The notes: generated by a model from the sequence alone, not told the origin. A stretch of 64,000 nt of DNA from AP-15 sp963832875 (GCA_963832875.1 CAWHWB010000004.1:227890-291889), one strand, 5' to 3'; shown: positions 51,606 through 63,492, counted from the stretch's first letter. Numbers and translations are program-made.

Positions 51606-51784
51606 TCATCCCGGCGAAAGCCCGACGAGAGCGGGACCCATCGCGGTGCGGGAACGCGCCTCTGCGGCAAGTCGCAGCGCTTGTGCCAAGCTGGTGATGA
51701 CCGGTCCGTTGGAAAATGGGTTCCGGCCTCCGCCGGAGAAGCATTTCTAGTAACTGCCCAGCTATTCTTCGACAATTCATTACC
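51606..51784. repeat. carA-carB spacer with degenerate family B repeat
   Basis: The 179-bp spacer begins with ATCATCCCGGCGAAAGCCCG, similar to the CATTCCCGCGAAAGCGGG arm at 4519, and ends with GTTCCGGCCTCCGCCGGAG. It lies between two genes of one operon, so the element did not separate their direction. No reading frame is seen. Confidence 0.5.
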
Positions 51785-52960
51785 CTATTTCTTCGCGTCC
51801 TCGTTGACACCGGCCATCAAATTCACAAACCGCTCGAACAGGTAATGGCTGTCCTGCGGGCCGGGGCTCGCTTCCGGATGGTACTGCACCGTGAACACCG
51901 GCTTGCCGACGACCCGCAAGCCCTCGTTGCCGTTGTCGAAGAGCGAGACATGAGTGGCCTCGACGCCCGGCGGCAGGCTGTCGGGGTCGACGACAAATCC
52001 GTGGTTCTGGCTAGTGATCTCGACCGTGCCGTTCGCGAGATCCTTGACCGGGTGGTTGGCGCCGCGATGGCCGAGCGCCATCTTCTCGGTGCGCGCGCCG
52101 AGCGCCAATGCGATCAGCTGATGGCCGAGGCAGATACCGAAAATCGGCTTGCCCGCGGCGATCAGCTCGCGCAAGACCGGCACCGCATAGAGGCCGGTCG
52201 CCGCCGGGTCGCCCGGTCCGTTCGACAAAAAAATACCGTCCGGGCGATAGCGCAGGATTTCCTCGGCCGAGGCGGTGGCCGGGACCACGGTGACCCGGCA
52301 GCCGTGCTGGGCGAGCATCCGCAGGATGTTGCGCTTGGCGCCGTAGTCGACCGCGACGACATGGTATCGCGGATCGCATTGCCGGCCATAGCCGCCCTCG
52401 TGCTGCCATGCCGTCTCGTCCCACTCGTAGGTCTGGCGGCAACTGACCTCCCGGGCCAGATCCATCCCTTCGAGACCGGGCCAATCGGCGGCGCGAGCAT
52501 GGAGCGAGGCGATATCGAGCGGGTGCTGCGGATCGTGGGCGACGACGCCGGTAGGCGGTCCCCTGTCGCGGATCAGCCGAGTCAGGCGGCGCGTGTCGAC
52601 GCCCGAAATCCCAATCAGTCCACGCGCTTCGAGCCAATCGTCGAGCGGCCTGGTGGCGCGCCAGTTGGCCGGTCGGGTGACTTTGCTGTGAACGACCAGC
52701 CCGCGGGCGGCCGCTGTCGCGGTTTCCACATCCTCGGGATTGGTCCCGACATTGCCGATATGCGGAAAGGTGAAGGTAATGATTTGGCCGGCATAGGAGG
52801 GATCGGTCAGGATCTCCTGGTAGCCGGTCATCGACGTATTGAAGCACACCTCACCGACCGCCGTGCCGCGGGCGCCGAAGCCGCTGCCCCAAAACACCGT
52901 GCCGTCCGCCAGGACCAGCGCGGCGTTGCAGTCTGGCGGTTGCAGCGACGGGTCGCGCAT
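51785..52960 (-). CDS. carA: Carbamoyl-phosphate synthase small (glutaminase) subunit
   Basis: This 391-residue glutamine amidotransferase supplies ammonia to CarB. The N-terminal domain has ALVLADGTVFWGSGFGA and FNTSMTGYQEILTDPSYAGQ. The class I glutaminase domain has the nucleophile Cys in FGICLGHQLIALALG and His/Glu in YHPEASPGP. It is upstream of carB on the same strand and divergent from the YqeY gene. Its promoter should lie in 52961-53175. Confidence 0.96.
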   Translation of the reverse strand: MRDPSLQPPDCNAALVLADGTVFWGSGFGARGTAVGEVCFNTSMTGYQEILTDPSYAGQIITFTFPHIGNVGTNPEDVETATAAARGLVVHSKVTRPANWRATRPLDDWLEARGLIGISGVDTRRLTRLIRDRGPPTGVVAHDPQHPLDIASLHARAADWPGLEGMDLAREVSCRQTYEWDETAWQHEGGYGRQCDPRYHVVAVDYGAKRNILRMLAQHGCRVTVVPATASAEEILRYRPDGIFLSNGPGDPAATGLYAVPVLRELIAAGKPIFGICLGHQLIALALGARTEKMALGHRGANHPVKDLANGTVEITSQNHGFVVDPDSLPPGVEATHVSLFDNGNEGLRVVGKPVFTVQYHPEASPGPQDSHYLFERFVNLMAGVNEDAKK

Positions 52961-53175
52961 TTTGGGGCAAATCCGCTGGGCAAGCCGCGAGCCGCCCGGG
53001 GTCGGTGACGGGGCGAATGGCGGAACAGCGAAGAGATAACCGGCCGAGCGCTCGCGGTCAACCCCTGCTCTGTCGGAACTCCAGGCGCTTTCAAATACTT
53101 AGCTTCAGACGTGCCGAATTGCTGCGGACCGCGAAACAGGTTAGGCTGAATTTCTCAGCGCAGAAGGGTGTGCCG

Positions 53176-53631
53176 ATGCTGCGTCAGGCCTTCGCCGACC
53201 GGCTGAAAGGGGCGATGAAGGCGAGAGATGCGCGCACCGTCTCGACCGTGCGGCTGATCTTGGCCGGGCTCAAGGACCGCGACATCGCCGCCCGCACCGA
53301 GGGGAACCGCGATGGCCTCGCTGAGCCCGAGATCGCGCGGATGCTGCAGGCGATGATCAAGCAGCGCCGCGAATCGATCGTCCTCTACGAGCAAGGCAAG
53401 CGCGCCGATCTCGCCCAGCAGGAGCGCGAGGAGATCGCGGTGATCGAGAGCTTTCTGCCGCGCCAGATGAACGAGGACGAGATCGAGGCGGCGGCCCTGG
53501 CGGCAATCGCCGAAACCGAAGCCGCCGGCATCAAGGATATGGGGAAAGTCATGGCCATCTTGCGCGAACGCCATGCGGGCGCGATCGATTTCAGCCGCGC
53601 CGGCACCGCCGTCAAGCGGCTGCTGGGCTGA
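53176..53631 (+). CDS. GatB/YqeY domain protein
   Basis: This 151-residue helical protein is a stand-alone YqeY domain, related to the tRNA-binding tail of GatB. It has MLRQAFADRLKGAMKARD, TVRLILAGLKDRDIA, IESFLPRQMNEDEI and the C-terminal GAIDFSRAGTAVKRLLG. The cellular role is not settled. AGAAGGG sits before the ATG; a longer open frame upstream is not conserved-looking. It precedes dnaG and rpoD, a linkage common in alphaproteobacteria. Confidence 0.9.
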   Translation: MLRQAFADRLKGAMKARDARTVSTVRLILAGLKDRDIAARTEGNRDGLAEPEIARMLQAMIKQRRESIVLYEQGKRADLAQQEREEIAVIESFLPRQMNEDEIEAAALAAIAETEAAGIKDMGKVMAILRERHAGAIDFSRAGTAVKRLLG

Positions 53632-53666
53632 TCCGCCGATGCCACACTCCCAGCCCGACCAAAAAC

Positions 53667-53714
53667 CCCCTCTCCCCTCGCTCGCTGGGGTAGAGGACTG
53701 GGGTGAGGGAGGGA
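53667..53714. repeat. Palindromic repeat (family A, copy 4)
   Basis: CCCCTCTCCCCTCGCTCGCTGGGGTAGAGG forms an imperfect hairpin, with the tail CTGGGGTGAGGGAGGG. It lies between the YqeY gene and dnaG. A partial CTCACCCTC-GCGAGGGCG motif follows at about 53744-53766. Confidence 0.65.
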
Positions 53715-53791
53715 CCACCGTCACACGCCGGATCGCGAAGGCCCTCACCCTCCATCGCGAGGGCGTGATGAACCTCGCACGCGGCTGAGGC

Positions 53792-55627
53792 ATGTCGTTT
53801 CCGCCGGGTTTTCTCGACGAATTGCGCGGTCGCGTGTCGCTGGCGGGGCTGGTCGGCCGCCGGGTCAAGCTCACCCGACGCGGGCGCGAACATGTCGGGC
53901 TCTGCCCGTTCCATCACGAAAAGACCCCGTCCTTCTACGTGGTCGAGGACAAGAACTTTTTTCACTGCTTCGGCTGCGGCGCGCATGGCGACGCGATCGG
54001 TTTTGTGATGCGCGCCGACCATCTCGATTTCCTCGAAGCGGTCGAGAGATTGGCCGGCGAAGCCGGACTCGCGGTGCCGCAAGCGACGCCCGAAGAACGC
54101 GAACGGGCGCAGCGGCAAAAGACCCTGCTCGAAACCCTCGAAGCCGCCGCCGCCTTCTACCAAGCCACGCTGCGGGCGCCGGCCGGCAGAGGGGCGCGGG
54201 ATTATCTGCAGGCGCGCGGCCTTGACCCCGAGACGATCGGCCGCTTTCGCCTTGGCTGGGCGCCGGATTCTCGCGAAGGTGGGGACCGGCAGGCGCTGCG
54301 CCGCGCCCTCGCCGGCGATTTCCCCGAACCGCTGCTGATCGAGGCAGGGCTGCTGCGCCGGCCGGAGGCGGGCGAGCCGTTCGATTATTTCCGCGGCCGG
54401 GTGATGTTTCCGATCGGCGACCGCGCCGGCCGAGTGATCGCCTTTGGTGGGCGCGTGATCGCAGACGGACAGCCCAAATACCTGAATTCCCCGGAGAGCC
54501 CGCTGTTCGCGAAGGGGCATGTGCTCTATGGCTGGTCGGCGGCGCGGGCCGCCCCCTCCGCCCCGCCCGGGGCGGGTTCCGCGGGTGCCTCGGACGCGGT
54601 TGTCACCGAGGGTTACATGGACGTGATCACGCTGCATCGCGCCGGGTTTACCTCGGCGGTGGCGCCGCTCGGCACGGCGCTCACCGAATTCCAGCTGCAG
54701 GAACTGTGGCGCTTGGGGCCGGAGCCGATCCTTTGCTTTGACGGCGACGCCGCCGGGCAAGGCGCGGCGTTGCGCGCGCTGCACCGCGCGCTGCCGTTGC
54801 TGCGGCCGGGCTACAGCCTGCGGTTCGCGGCCTTGCCGCCGGGCGAAGACCCGGACTCGCTGATCCGCCGCGGCGGACGTGCTGCTATCGAACGAGCCCT
54901 GGCGGCGGCCCGGCCGCTGGCGGACATGCTTTGGGAATCCGAGGTGCGCGGATCACCGCGCGACACGCCGGAGCGACTCGCCGGGATTCAGACCCGGTTG
55001 CTGGAACGCGTGCGGACGATATCGGACCCGACGGTTCGCCGCGAATTCGAGACGCTGTTCAAGAAGCGCTGCGATCCTTGGCAAGCCAGGCGCAGAAGCG
55101 CACGCTTGCCGCAGGCCACGGCGGTTCGCGAGGGGCCGCCGCCGCCGCCGCGTCCTGCCGCGCGGGTGCAGCGCGAAATTCTGTTCTGTATCCTGCTCAG
55201 CTTTCCGGCATTGATCGACGAAGTCGCCGAGGAGTTTGCGGCGCTCGACATCCCCGAGGCGGTGCTTGACAAGCTTCGCCATGAAATTTTAGAGATCGAG
55301 GCTCTGCGGCCGGGGCTTGACGCTTCGGCGCTCCGGCAACACCTTACCTTGAACGGGTTTGCAGCGACCGTGGATGCGCTCCTCTCGCCTTCGGTCGACT
55401 CGGGCTTCCTGGTCCGGCGTTCGGATCCGCGTCTGGCTCGCGACGAATGGGCCCATGTGATCGGAATGCTGATGGGAGGTCGCCGGTCGGCTGTGGCCGA
55501 AGCCAGCAATCACCTGAGCGACGAAGTTTCGGCGGCGAGCTGGGAGCGCTTTCTGGCGGCCAGGGAAGAGTTGCTGCGGGACGGCTGGATCGATGACGAG
55601 CCCCGGATCGACGACCAGCCGGGCTGA
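53792..55627 (+). CDS. dnaG: DNA primase
   Basis: This 611-residue primase makes RNA primers for replication. The CHC2 zinc site is Cys38, His41, Cys59 and Cys62 (GLCPFHHEKTPSF, FHCFGCGAHG). The core has FRGRVMFPIGD and the TOPRIM motifs VTEGYMDVI and CFDGDAAGQGAA; the C-terminal helicase-binding region follows. About 15 extra residues (APSAPPGAG and beyond), encoded by a GC palindrome at 54558-54575, sit just before TEGYMDVI. The ribosome site is weak (GAGG). It is followed by rpoD. Confidence 0.96.
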   Translation: MSFPPGFLDELRGRVSLAGLVGRRVKLTRRGREHVGLCPFHHEKTPSFYVVEDKNFFHCFGCGAHGDAIGFVMRADHLDFLEAVERLAGEAGLAVPQATPEERERAQRQKTLLETLEAAAAFYQATLRAPAGRGARDYLQARGLDPETIGRFRLGWAPDSREGGDRQALRRALAGDFPEPLLIEAGLLRRPEAGEPFDYFRGRVMFPIGDRAGRVIAFGGRVIADGQPKYLNSPESPLFAKGHVLYGWSAARAAPSAPPGAGSAGASDAVVTEGYMDVITLHRAGFTSAVAPLGTALTEFQLQELWRLGPEPILCFDGDAAGQGAALRALHRALPLLRPGYSLRFAALPPGEDPDSLIRRGGRAAIERALAAARPLADMLWESEVRGSPRDTPERLAGIQTRLLERVRTISDPTVRREFETLFKKRCDPWQARRRSARLPQATAVREGPPPPPRPAARVQREILFCILLSFPALIDEVAEEFAALDIPEAVLDKLRHEILEIEALRPGLDASALRQHLTLNGFAATVDALLSPSVDSGFLVRRSDPRLARDEWAHVIGMLMGGRRSAVAEASNHLSDEVSAASWERFLAAREELLRDGWIDDEPRIDDQPG

Positions 55628-55731
55628 CCGGCGAGCGGCGAGCCGCGAATGTCGCCGGCAGACCCGGGGCGCGGAAATTTTTGCGTTCGGCCTCGGCGGG
55701 GCCGGTGCGAAACCTGTTTAGGGATGGTGGA

Positions 55732-57723
<1,992 letters not shown>

Positions 57724-57731
57724 GGGAAGGT

Positions 57732-57801
57732 CCCTCGCCCCGGCCCTCTCCGCGCGCGGGGAGAGGGAGGGACCCGCGCCTTCCCGGATCAAGTCCGGGG
57801 A
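57732..57801. repeat. Palindromic repeat (family A, copy 5) after rpoD
   Basis: CCCTCTCC-GCGCGCGG-GGAGAGGG lies at 57744-57767, and a second hairpin CCCGGATcaAGTCCGGG at about 57785-57801. No T-run follows, but position suggests a role in ending rpoD transcription. Confidence 0.65.
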
Positions 57802-57852
57802 GGAGGATGAGGGGCGACGCCAGGCTCGCGCTGGGATATTTTGCGACCCGGC

Positions 57853-57929
57853 GGGCCCGTAGTTCAGTTGGTCAGAACGCGCCGCTCATAACGGTGTAGT
57901 CGCAGGTTCGAGTCCTGCCGGGCCTACCA
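57853..57929 (+). tRNA. tRNA with CAU anticodon (elongator Met or Ile2)
   Basis: Acceptor GGGCCCG pairs with CGGGCCT, closing with a G-U pair at position 1-72. The D-stem is GTTC/GAAC, the anticodon loop CTCATAA gives CAU, the T-arm is GCAGGTTCGAGTCCTGC, and CCA is encoded. Met elongator and lysidine-modified Ile2 tRNAs share CAU and I cannot separate them by eye. It is not the initiator type, because a paired 1-72 position is present. Confidence 0.9.
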
Positions 57930-57970
57930 TTGCCGGGCGTGCCGACGCACGCCGCAGCCGGGAGAGGGCC

Positions 57971-59035
57971 ATGACAGCAGAGCGCAGCAAACATCCGACT
58001 GTGCATTTCGTCGGCAGCATCCCGCTCCACGATGCCGAGAGCGTGTACCGCACGCTTGCCGCCGCGGCGGGGCCATATCTGCTGCGCCTGCCCGATGGCG
58101 AGACCGGCATCCGCAAAACCTGGATTCGCTTTTTGCAGCAGGTGCTCGCCGAAAACCCGGCGATCGAGGTCGCGGCGGACGTGCCGCCCTTCAAGTTCAC
58201 GCAATGGGACGGCAAGCTGCTGCGCGAAATCCCTCGCCTTCGCTTGCGCGCCGGCGCCATGCCCGATCCCGCGACCTTCGCCACCGGCTATGCCGATATG
58301 GCGATCGCCTCATGGGGTCTGTTCGACCGTCTGCAGACCGCCGGGATCATCCCGCCCCAGGTCAAGTTCCAGGTTTCGCTGCCGACGCCGATCGCGCCAA
58401 CCTACAACAACATGGTGCCGTCCGACCGGCCGGCCTTGCTGCCGGCGCTGACCACGCATCTCGTCGGCGAGGTCGCGAAGATCGCCGCCGCGATTCCCAA
58501 CGACCGCGTCGCGCTGCAATGGGACGTGTGCCAGGAGGTGTTGGCCTGGGAAGGCTATTACGAACCAGGGCCGGTCGATTTTCGCGCCGAGACCATCGCA
58601 ATCCTGACCCGGATCGGCGAGGCGGTGCCCGCGGCGGTCGAGCTCGGCTATCATCTGTGCTACGGCAGCCCGGCCGACGAGCATTGCGTGCAGCCGAAGG
58701 ACACGGCGATCATGGTCGAGATGACCAACGCGATCGCCGCCGGCGTCGCGCGCCCGATCCAGTTCTTCCACATGCCGGTGCCGAAGGAGCGCACCGATGA
58801 CGCCTATTTTGCGCCTCTCGAAGAATTGCGCCTCGACCCCGCGACTGAACTCTATCTCGGCCTGATCCATTACAATGACGGATCCGGCGATACCGCGCGG
58901 CTCGCCGCGGCGCGGCGCCACGCGCGGGTCGACGGCGTCGCTACCGAGTGCGGCATGGCGCGCGGCGACCCGGCGCGACTATCGTCGCTGCTCGCCGCCC
59001 ATGTCCGCGCCGCGCAAATCCCGGTGGGCGATTAG
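57971..59035 (+). CDS. Conserved protein resembling the MetE/UROD-type barrel superfamily
   Basis: The 354-residue product has an N-terminal HFVGSIPL block, LRLPDGETGIRKTWI, VALQWDVCQEVLAWEG, VELGYHLCYGSPADEHC and a C-terminal YLGLIHYNDGSGD..ATECGMARGD. The order of these blocks recalls the barrel of cobalamin-independent methionine synthase, where His and Cys bind zinc. Here the candidate residues are in GYHLCYGS and ATECGMAR. It is shorter than MetE and lacks its N-terminal half, so it is probably a methyltransferase-like enzyme of unknown substrate. GGGAGAGGG precedes the ATG. It stands alone after the tRNA. Confidence 0.65.
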   Translation: MTAERSKHPTVHFVGSIPLHDAESVYRTLAAAAGPYLLRLPDGETGIRKTWIRFLQQVLAENPAIEVAADVPPFKFTQWDGKLLREIPRLRLRAGAMPDPATFATGYADMAIASWGLFDRLQTAGIIPPQVKFQVSLPTPIAPTYNNMVPSDRPALLPALTTHLVGEVAKIAAAIPNDRVALQWDVCQEVLAWEGYYEPGPVDFRAETIAILTRIGEAVPAAVELGYHLCYGSPADEHCVQPKDTAIMVEMTNAIAAGVARPIQFFHMPVPKERTDDAYFAPLEELRLDPATELYLGLIHYNDGSGDTARLAAARRHARVDGVATECGMARGDPARLSSLLAAHVRAAQIPVGD

Positions 59036-59102
59036 CGCTGGTTCGGCGAATTCGGCCGTCGGATTTTTGGCACAGACCTCCTGTCAAATGCGTTGCGGTT
59101 TT

Positions 59103-59132
59103 CCATATACCATCCACGTGGATGGTATATGG
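59103..59132. promoter_or_regulatory. Perfect 30-bp palindrome abutting the CopG start codon, likely operator
   Basis: CCATATACCATCCAC is followed immediately by its exact reverse complement, with no spacer. The last base of the palindrome is next to the ATG at 59133. Inverted CATCC/GGATG half-sites are consistent with ribbon-helix-helix binding. There is no room for a Shine-Dalgarno sequence outside the palindrome, so regulation could act on DNA or on the messenger's 5' end. Confidence 0.7.
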
Positions 59133-59552
59133 ATGGCAACTGTGGCCGACGAGCGGACGGCGAGAGGGCCCGAAAGCGAAAAGATCACGATCAATCTCGG
59201 CTATGTCGATCTCGGCCACATCGACCTGATGGTCCGGGACGGGTTCTACGCAAACCGGACTGACTTCATCCGCACCGCGATCCGTAGCCAGATCGCGCGG
59301 CATGCCGAGGCGGTCGGGAAATCGGTGTCCCGCAAAAACCTCAATCTCGGTCTGCGGCACTATACCCGCGAAGAACTCGAACAGGCTCGCGCCGCCGGGC
59401 AAACCCTGCGCATCAATGTGCTGGGCCTCGCCAGCATTGCCCAGGATGTTTCTCCGGAGCTGGCGCGGGCGACGATCGCCTCGATTGTCGTGCTCGGGGC
59501 GCTCCATGCCAGTTCGGCGGTGAAGGCGGCATTAGCCGATCGGGTCCGCTAG
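59133..59552 (+). CDS. CopG-family ribbon-helix-helix regulator
   Basis: This 139-residue protein has an N-terminal RHH domain. The strand KITINLGYVDLGHIDLMV is followed by helices around NRTDFIRTAIRSQIARH, which would bind DNA as a dimer. The C-terminal half (about 65-139) is longer than in antitoxin-type CopG proteins and contains NVLGLASIAQDVSPELA. From family knowledge, such regulators often sit next to PHB-depolymerase-type esterases, as here (152 bp downstream). The perfect palindrome at its start codon suggests autoregulation. No toxin gene is adjacent. Confidence 0.82.
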   Translation: MATVADERTARGPESEKITINLGYVDLGHIDLMVRDGFYANRTDFIRTAIRSQIARHAEAVGKSVSRKNLNLGLRHYTREELEQARAAGQTLRINVLGLASIAQDVSPELARATIASIVVLGALHASSAVKAALADRVR

Positions 59553-59703
59553 CCCGCCCGACCGGCGGCGGCTCGCGTCGCCAACGCGCTTCGCCAAAAT
59601 CCCCGCCGGCTGCAAATCGAACGCCAACGTTCCAACCGGGATGCGGCCAAGTGCCTTCACTTGATGGCGCCTGCCCGGTTTCTCAGCACCAAAGGTCTGC
59701 GTC

Positions 59704-60552
59704 GTGAAAGATATGTTGAACCGTCACCTGCCCGAAGCGATCCGCCTCACCCGCAGCGGCCGGCTCGCCGCTGCGACGGCGTTGCTGCAACGCGCACTGC
59801 GAGCCAAAGCAATGCCGCTCCCTTCCGCCGCCGATGGCGACCTCGCGGACACCGAAGCAGGACGTGGACCGCGCGCGACCGAGGAGATGCCCGAGACCAT
59901 GGAAATCGGCGGAACGGGACGCACCGCACCGCCACCGATGCCGGCAGCGTCCGTCGAAGCGATCGACCGGGTCGGGCTCGGGCCGAGCTTTTGGACGCGG
60001 CGGGTGAAACACTCGCCGGCGCAGACGCTCGAGATCGTGGCTGAGAACGCGCAGTGGCTGGCCAAGTCCTTTGGCAACCAATCCGGCCGCCGCGCCTACA
60101 AGCTCTATGTGCCGGGCGGCTATCACGGGCAAGCGGTGCCTTTGATCGTCATGCTGCACGGCTGTACCCAGTCGCCCGACGACTTCGCCGCCGGCACCCG
60201 CATGAATACGCTCGGCGAAGAGAATACCTGCTTGGTTGCCTATCCGGTGCAGGCAGCGTCGGCGAACCGGTCGAGATGCTGGAACTGGTTCAGCCCGCGT
60301 GACCAGCGACGCGGTCAAGGCGAACCCTCGCTGATCGCCGGCATTACCGGCGAGATCATCGCCGACTACTCGATCGACCGGCGGCGCGTTTATATCGCCG
60401 GCCTTTCGGCCGGAGGCGCGCAAGCCGCGATCATGGGATTAGCCTATCCGGACCTCTACGCCGCGATCGGCGTGCATTCCGGACTCGCTTGCGGGGCGGC
60501 GCACGATCTCCCCTCGGCGCTCGCGGCGATGCGTCAAGGCGAGGTCGCGGCA
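59704..60552 (+). pseudogene. PHB-depolymerase-family esterase, 3' end replaced by IS21 sequence
   Basis: The remaining roughly 283 residues show YKLYVPGGYHGQAVPLIVMLHGCTQSPDDFAAGTRMN, YPVQAASANRSRCWNWF and the nucleophile elbow GLSAGGAQAAIM. These are the features of the esterase group that includes poly-3-hydroxybutyrate depolymerases and feruloyl esterases. After MRQGEVAA the frame runs into ALRRSGKM, which belongs to an IS21 transposase, so the His of the triad and the C-terminal third are lost. The start is GTG 59704 or ATG 59713. It was probably controlled by the neighbouring CopG protein. Confidence 0.82.
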
Positions 60553-60902
60553 TTGCGCCGGTCGGGTAAAATGACAGATCACGCGGGAAACGGGGGTGGC
60601 ACGCAACACGGTGCGGCGCTACCTGCGCGATGAAGAGGCAGCGCGCTACAAGCCGCGTCCGCCGCGGTCGACCAAGCTCGATCCGTTCAAAGCCTACGTC
60701 ACCGAACGCCTGGGCTTGGCGGCGCCGGAATGGATACCGGCAAGCGTGCTGCTGATGGAGTTGCCCGAGCGCGGCTATTGCGGCGGCTCCACGATGCTGA
60801 AGCAGTTCGTGGCGTCGCTGCGGCCGAAGCAGGCGGTCGAGCCGGTGATCCGGTTTGAGACCGAGCCCGGTGAGCAGATGCAGGTGGACTGGGCAGTCAT
60901 CC

Positions 60903-60971
60903 TGCGTATTCCGGCGAACGTGATCGGCCATTCCGGCCGAAGGTGATCACCGCTTCCGGTGATCGTGATCA
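60903..60971 (+). repeat. Left terminal inverted repeat of the inner IS
   Basis: The repeat starts TGCGTATTCCGG, continues through AACGTGATC, ATTCCGG and GGTGATCACC, and ends CCGGTGATCGTGATCA. It matches the reverse complement of 63578-63643 with a few substitutions and indels. Confidence 0.8.
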
Positions 60972-61199
60972 CGCCGATCACGGGCGGTAGAAGCCCGCCA
61001 TAATGGTAGCAGCACGCCGCGCCGCTGACGTAAGCGTAGGTTGCATGGGCGTGGTGGGGCTGGTCAAGTCGGATGCGGATCGTCCGCGGAGTCCATGGAG
61101 GGGACCCCAGCGCGCTGCGCAGCGACCGCCACGGGTCTGGCGGAGCGGCGCGCGCGGGGAGGGGCTGTGGACCCCCGTGGGCGATCGGGGCACGGGCGG

Positions 61200-61947
61200 T
61201 CATGCAGCGGGGCTCTCGGCGGTGACGAGGTGACGCCGCAACGACGGGCCCTTTAGCTCGATCCGATGCGCGCGATGGACGATGCGATTGAGGATGGCGT
61301 CGGCCAGGGTTGGATCGCCGATCACCTCGTGCCAGCGATTGACCGGCACCTGGCTGGTGATCAAGCAGCGAGCCGCGATCGTCGCGGCCGTCGACGATCT
61401 CGAGCAGATCGCGGCGCTGCTCGGCGTTGAGCGGCTCCGGTCCCCAATCGTCGATGATCAGCAGTCGGACGCGTTCGAGCGCGGTCAACAGACGCGGCAG
61501 GCGGCCCTCGCCGCACGCCTGGCCCAGGTCGCCGAACAGGCAGCTGGCGCGCTTGTAGAGCACCGAGAAACCGTCGCGACAGGCCTTGTGACCGAGGGCA
61601 CAGGCGAGCCACGACTTGCCGATGCCGGTCGGCCGCGATGAGATGATCGTGATCGCGCAGCCACTCGCAGGTGGCGAGCTTTTGGAAGAGGGCGCGATCG
61701 AGGCCGCGCGGCGCATGCAGGTTGACGTCCGCGACGACGGCGGCCTGGCGCAGTCTGGCCTCGCGCAGGCGACGGGCGAGGCGCTTGTTCTTGCGGCTTG
61801 TCGCCTCGCGATCGACCAACAGGCCGAGCCAGTCCTCGCGGGTCAACTCGGCCGCCTTGGGCGCGCTCTGCATCTCGCGATGAAGGCGTCGGCCATGGCC
61901 AAGAGGCCGAGCACGCGCAAGCGCTCGACCGTGGGGTGGACCAGCAT
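61200..61947 (-). pseudogene. istB: Inner IstB ATPase helper of IS21, multiply frameshifted
   Basis: The gene starts MLVHPTVERLRVLGLLAMAD behind GGAGAGGAG. It shifts frame near 61880 (to MQSAPKAAELTREDWLGLLV), again near 61650 (to PTGIGKSWLACALGHKAC, the Walker A region) and again near 61360 (to TSQVPVNRWHEVIGD). It ends at TGA 61200-61202. Walker B appears as LLIIDDWGPEPL. IstB forms ATP-dependent filaments that select target DNA. At least two of the breaks are explained by one extra base each. Confidence 0.8.
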
Positions 61948-61958
61948 CTCCTCTCCTT

Positions 61959-63492
61959 TCAATGGTAATAGCCGGGACCGCGAATGTTCTCGTGGATCAG
62001 GATCGGCGCCTCGCCAGTCGGCGGCGGCGCTTTCTCGCGGTGGTTCTTCAGAATGGCGGCGACCGAGCTATAGGAGCGGGTGCCGAGCACCAGCGCGCGG
62101 GCGCAGGCGGCGTCGACGCGCTCGGCGCCGTAGCGCTTGACCAGGCCGAGGATGCCGATGCAGGAGCGGAATCCCTGTTCGGGGTGCGGCCGCGAGCGCA
62201 GGATCACATCGGCCAGGATGGCGGTGTTGTCGCCGACCGCGGCGGCCTCGTGCCGGATGCGTTCATGCGTCCGGTCGCGATAGCGCCGGTGCGAACTCGG
62301 CATGTGCTCGGCGACGGTCGTCGGCCGATGCGGCCGGGCGCTGCGCGATGGCTGGCGACCCGCTTGCCGCGGTGGAAGATCTCGACCGTCGCGGCGGTGA
62401 TCCGCGCCTCGACCTCCTGGCGGATCAGTGGTGCGGCACGCTGTAGTAGTGCTTGCCGATCTCGACGTGATAGTCGAGGTTCACCCGGCAGCGCTTCCAC
62501 TCGGCGTATTCGTAGGGTTCGGCCGGCAGGGGCTTCAGCGCCGGGCGGTCGAGCTGTTCGAACAGCGCCCGCCGGCTGGTGCCCGAGCCGCGCATCGCTC
62601 GGTCGTTGAGATCGTCGAGCAGCGCGCGGATCGCGGTGTTGAGATCGGCCAGCGAGAAGAAGCGCCGGTGCCGCAGCCGCGCCAGGATCCAGCGTCCGAC
62701 CACCTGGACGCCGACCTCGACTTTGGCTTTGTCGCGCGGCTTGTAGGGCCGCGCCGGGACAATCGCGGTGCGGTAATGCCGCGCCATGTCGGCATAGGTC
62801 CGGTTGACCATCGGCTCGTGGAACGAGGCCTTGGTGATGCCGGCCTTCAGATTGTCGCTGACCGTCTGTCGCGCGGCACCGCCGAAGTAGGCGAAGGCGC
62901 GGACATGCGCGGCGATCCAGTCCGGCAGCTTCTGGCTCCAGGTCGCCTCGGCGTAGGTGAAGCTGGAGGCGCCGAGCACGGCGACAAAGATCTGCGCCGG
63001 GATGATCTCGCCGGTGCTGGCGTCGATCACCTCGGCGGTGCGGCCGGCGAAATCGACGAACAGCCGCTCGCCGGCGACGTGGACCTGGCGCATCGTCGGC
63101 TTCAGCCGGCCGGCCCAGGCCCGGTAGAGATCGCAGAACCAGGAATAGCTGAAGCCGTCGGCGGCGCCGGCGCGGTACTCCTCCCACAGCAGCGCCAGCG
63201 TCACGTCGGGACGGCGCAGCTCGCGATGCACCCGGCCCAATCGGGCATCGGACGCTGATCGGCCGGCGATCCCGCGAGCGGCGGGAACAGCAGCGCTTCG
63301 AGCCGCGCGTCGTCGAGATCCTCGGGCAGCGGCCAGGCGATGCCGGCGGCGCGCGCCCGGCTCAAATAGCCCGATGACCGCGCCCTGGCTCAGCCCCAGG
63401 CTTCGGGCAACCGCCCGCTGCGGCAGCCTGCTTTCAAAACACAGTCGCAAAACTTCACGGATCTGGCGCATCGACAGTCTCTCGGCCGGCAT
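61959..63492 (-). pseudogene. istA: Inner IstA transposase of IS21, multiply frameshifted
   Basis: The start MPAERLSMRQIREVLRLCFE is followed by the helix-turn-helix QRAVARSLGLSQGAV, a scrambled stretch near 63280-63370, then RRPDVTLALLWEEYRAG, ERLFVDFAGRT with the first catalytic Asp, DNLKAGITKAS and KVEVGVQVVGRWILA. The frame breaks near 62436 after HYYSVPHH and again near 62310, ending ILIHENIRGPGYYH at 61959. It lies 11 bp before istB. Confidence 0.8.

Noticed and set aside
59133..59703. A CopG-type toxin-antitoxin pair
   Set aside because: The regulator is longer than antitoxins of this type, and the downstream gene is an esterase, not a toxin.
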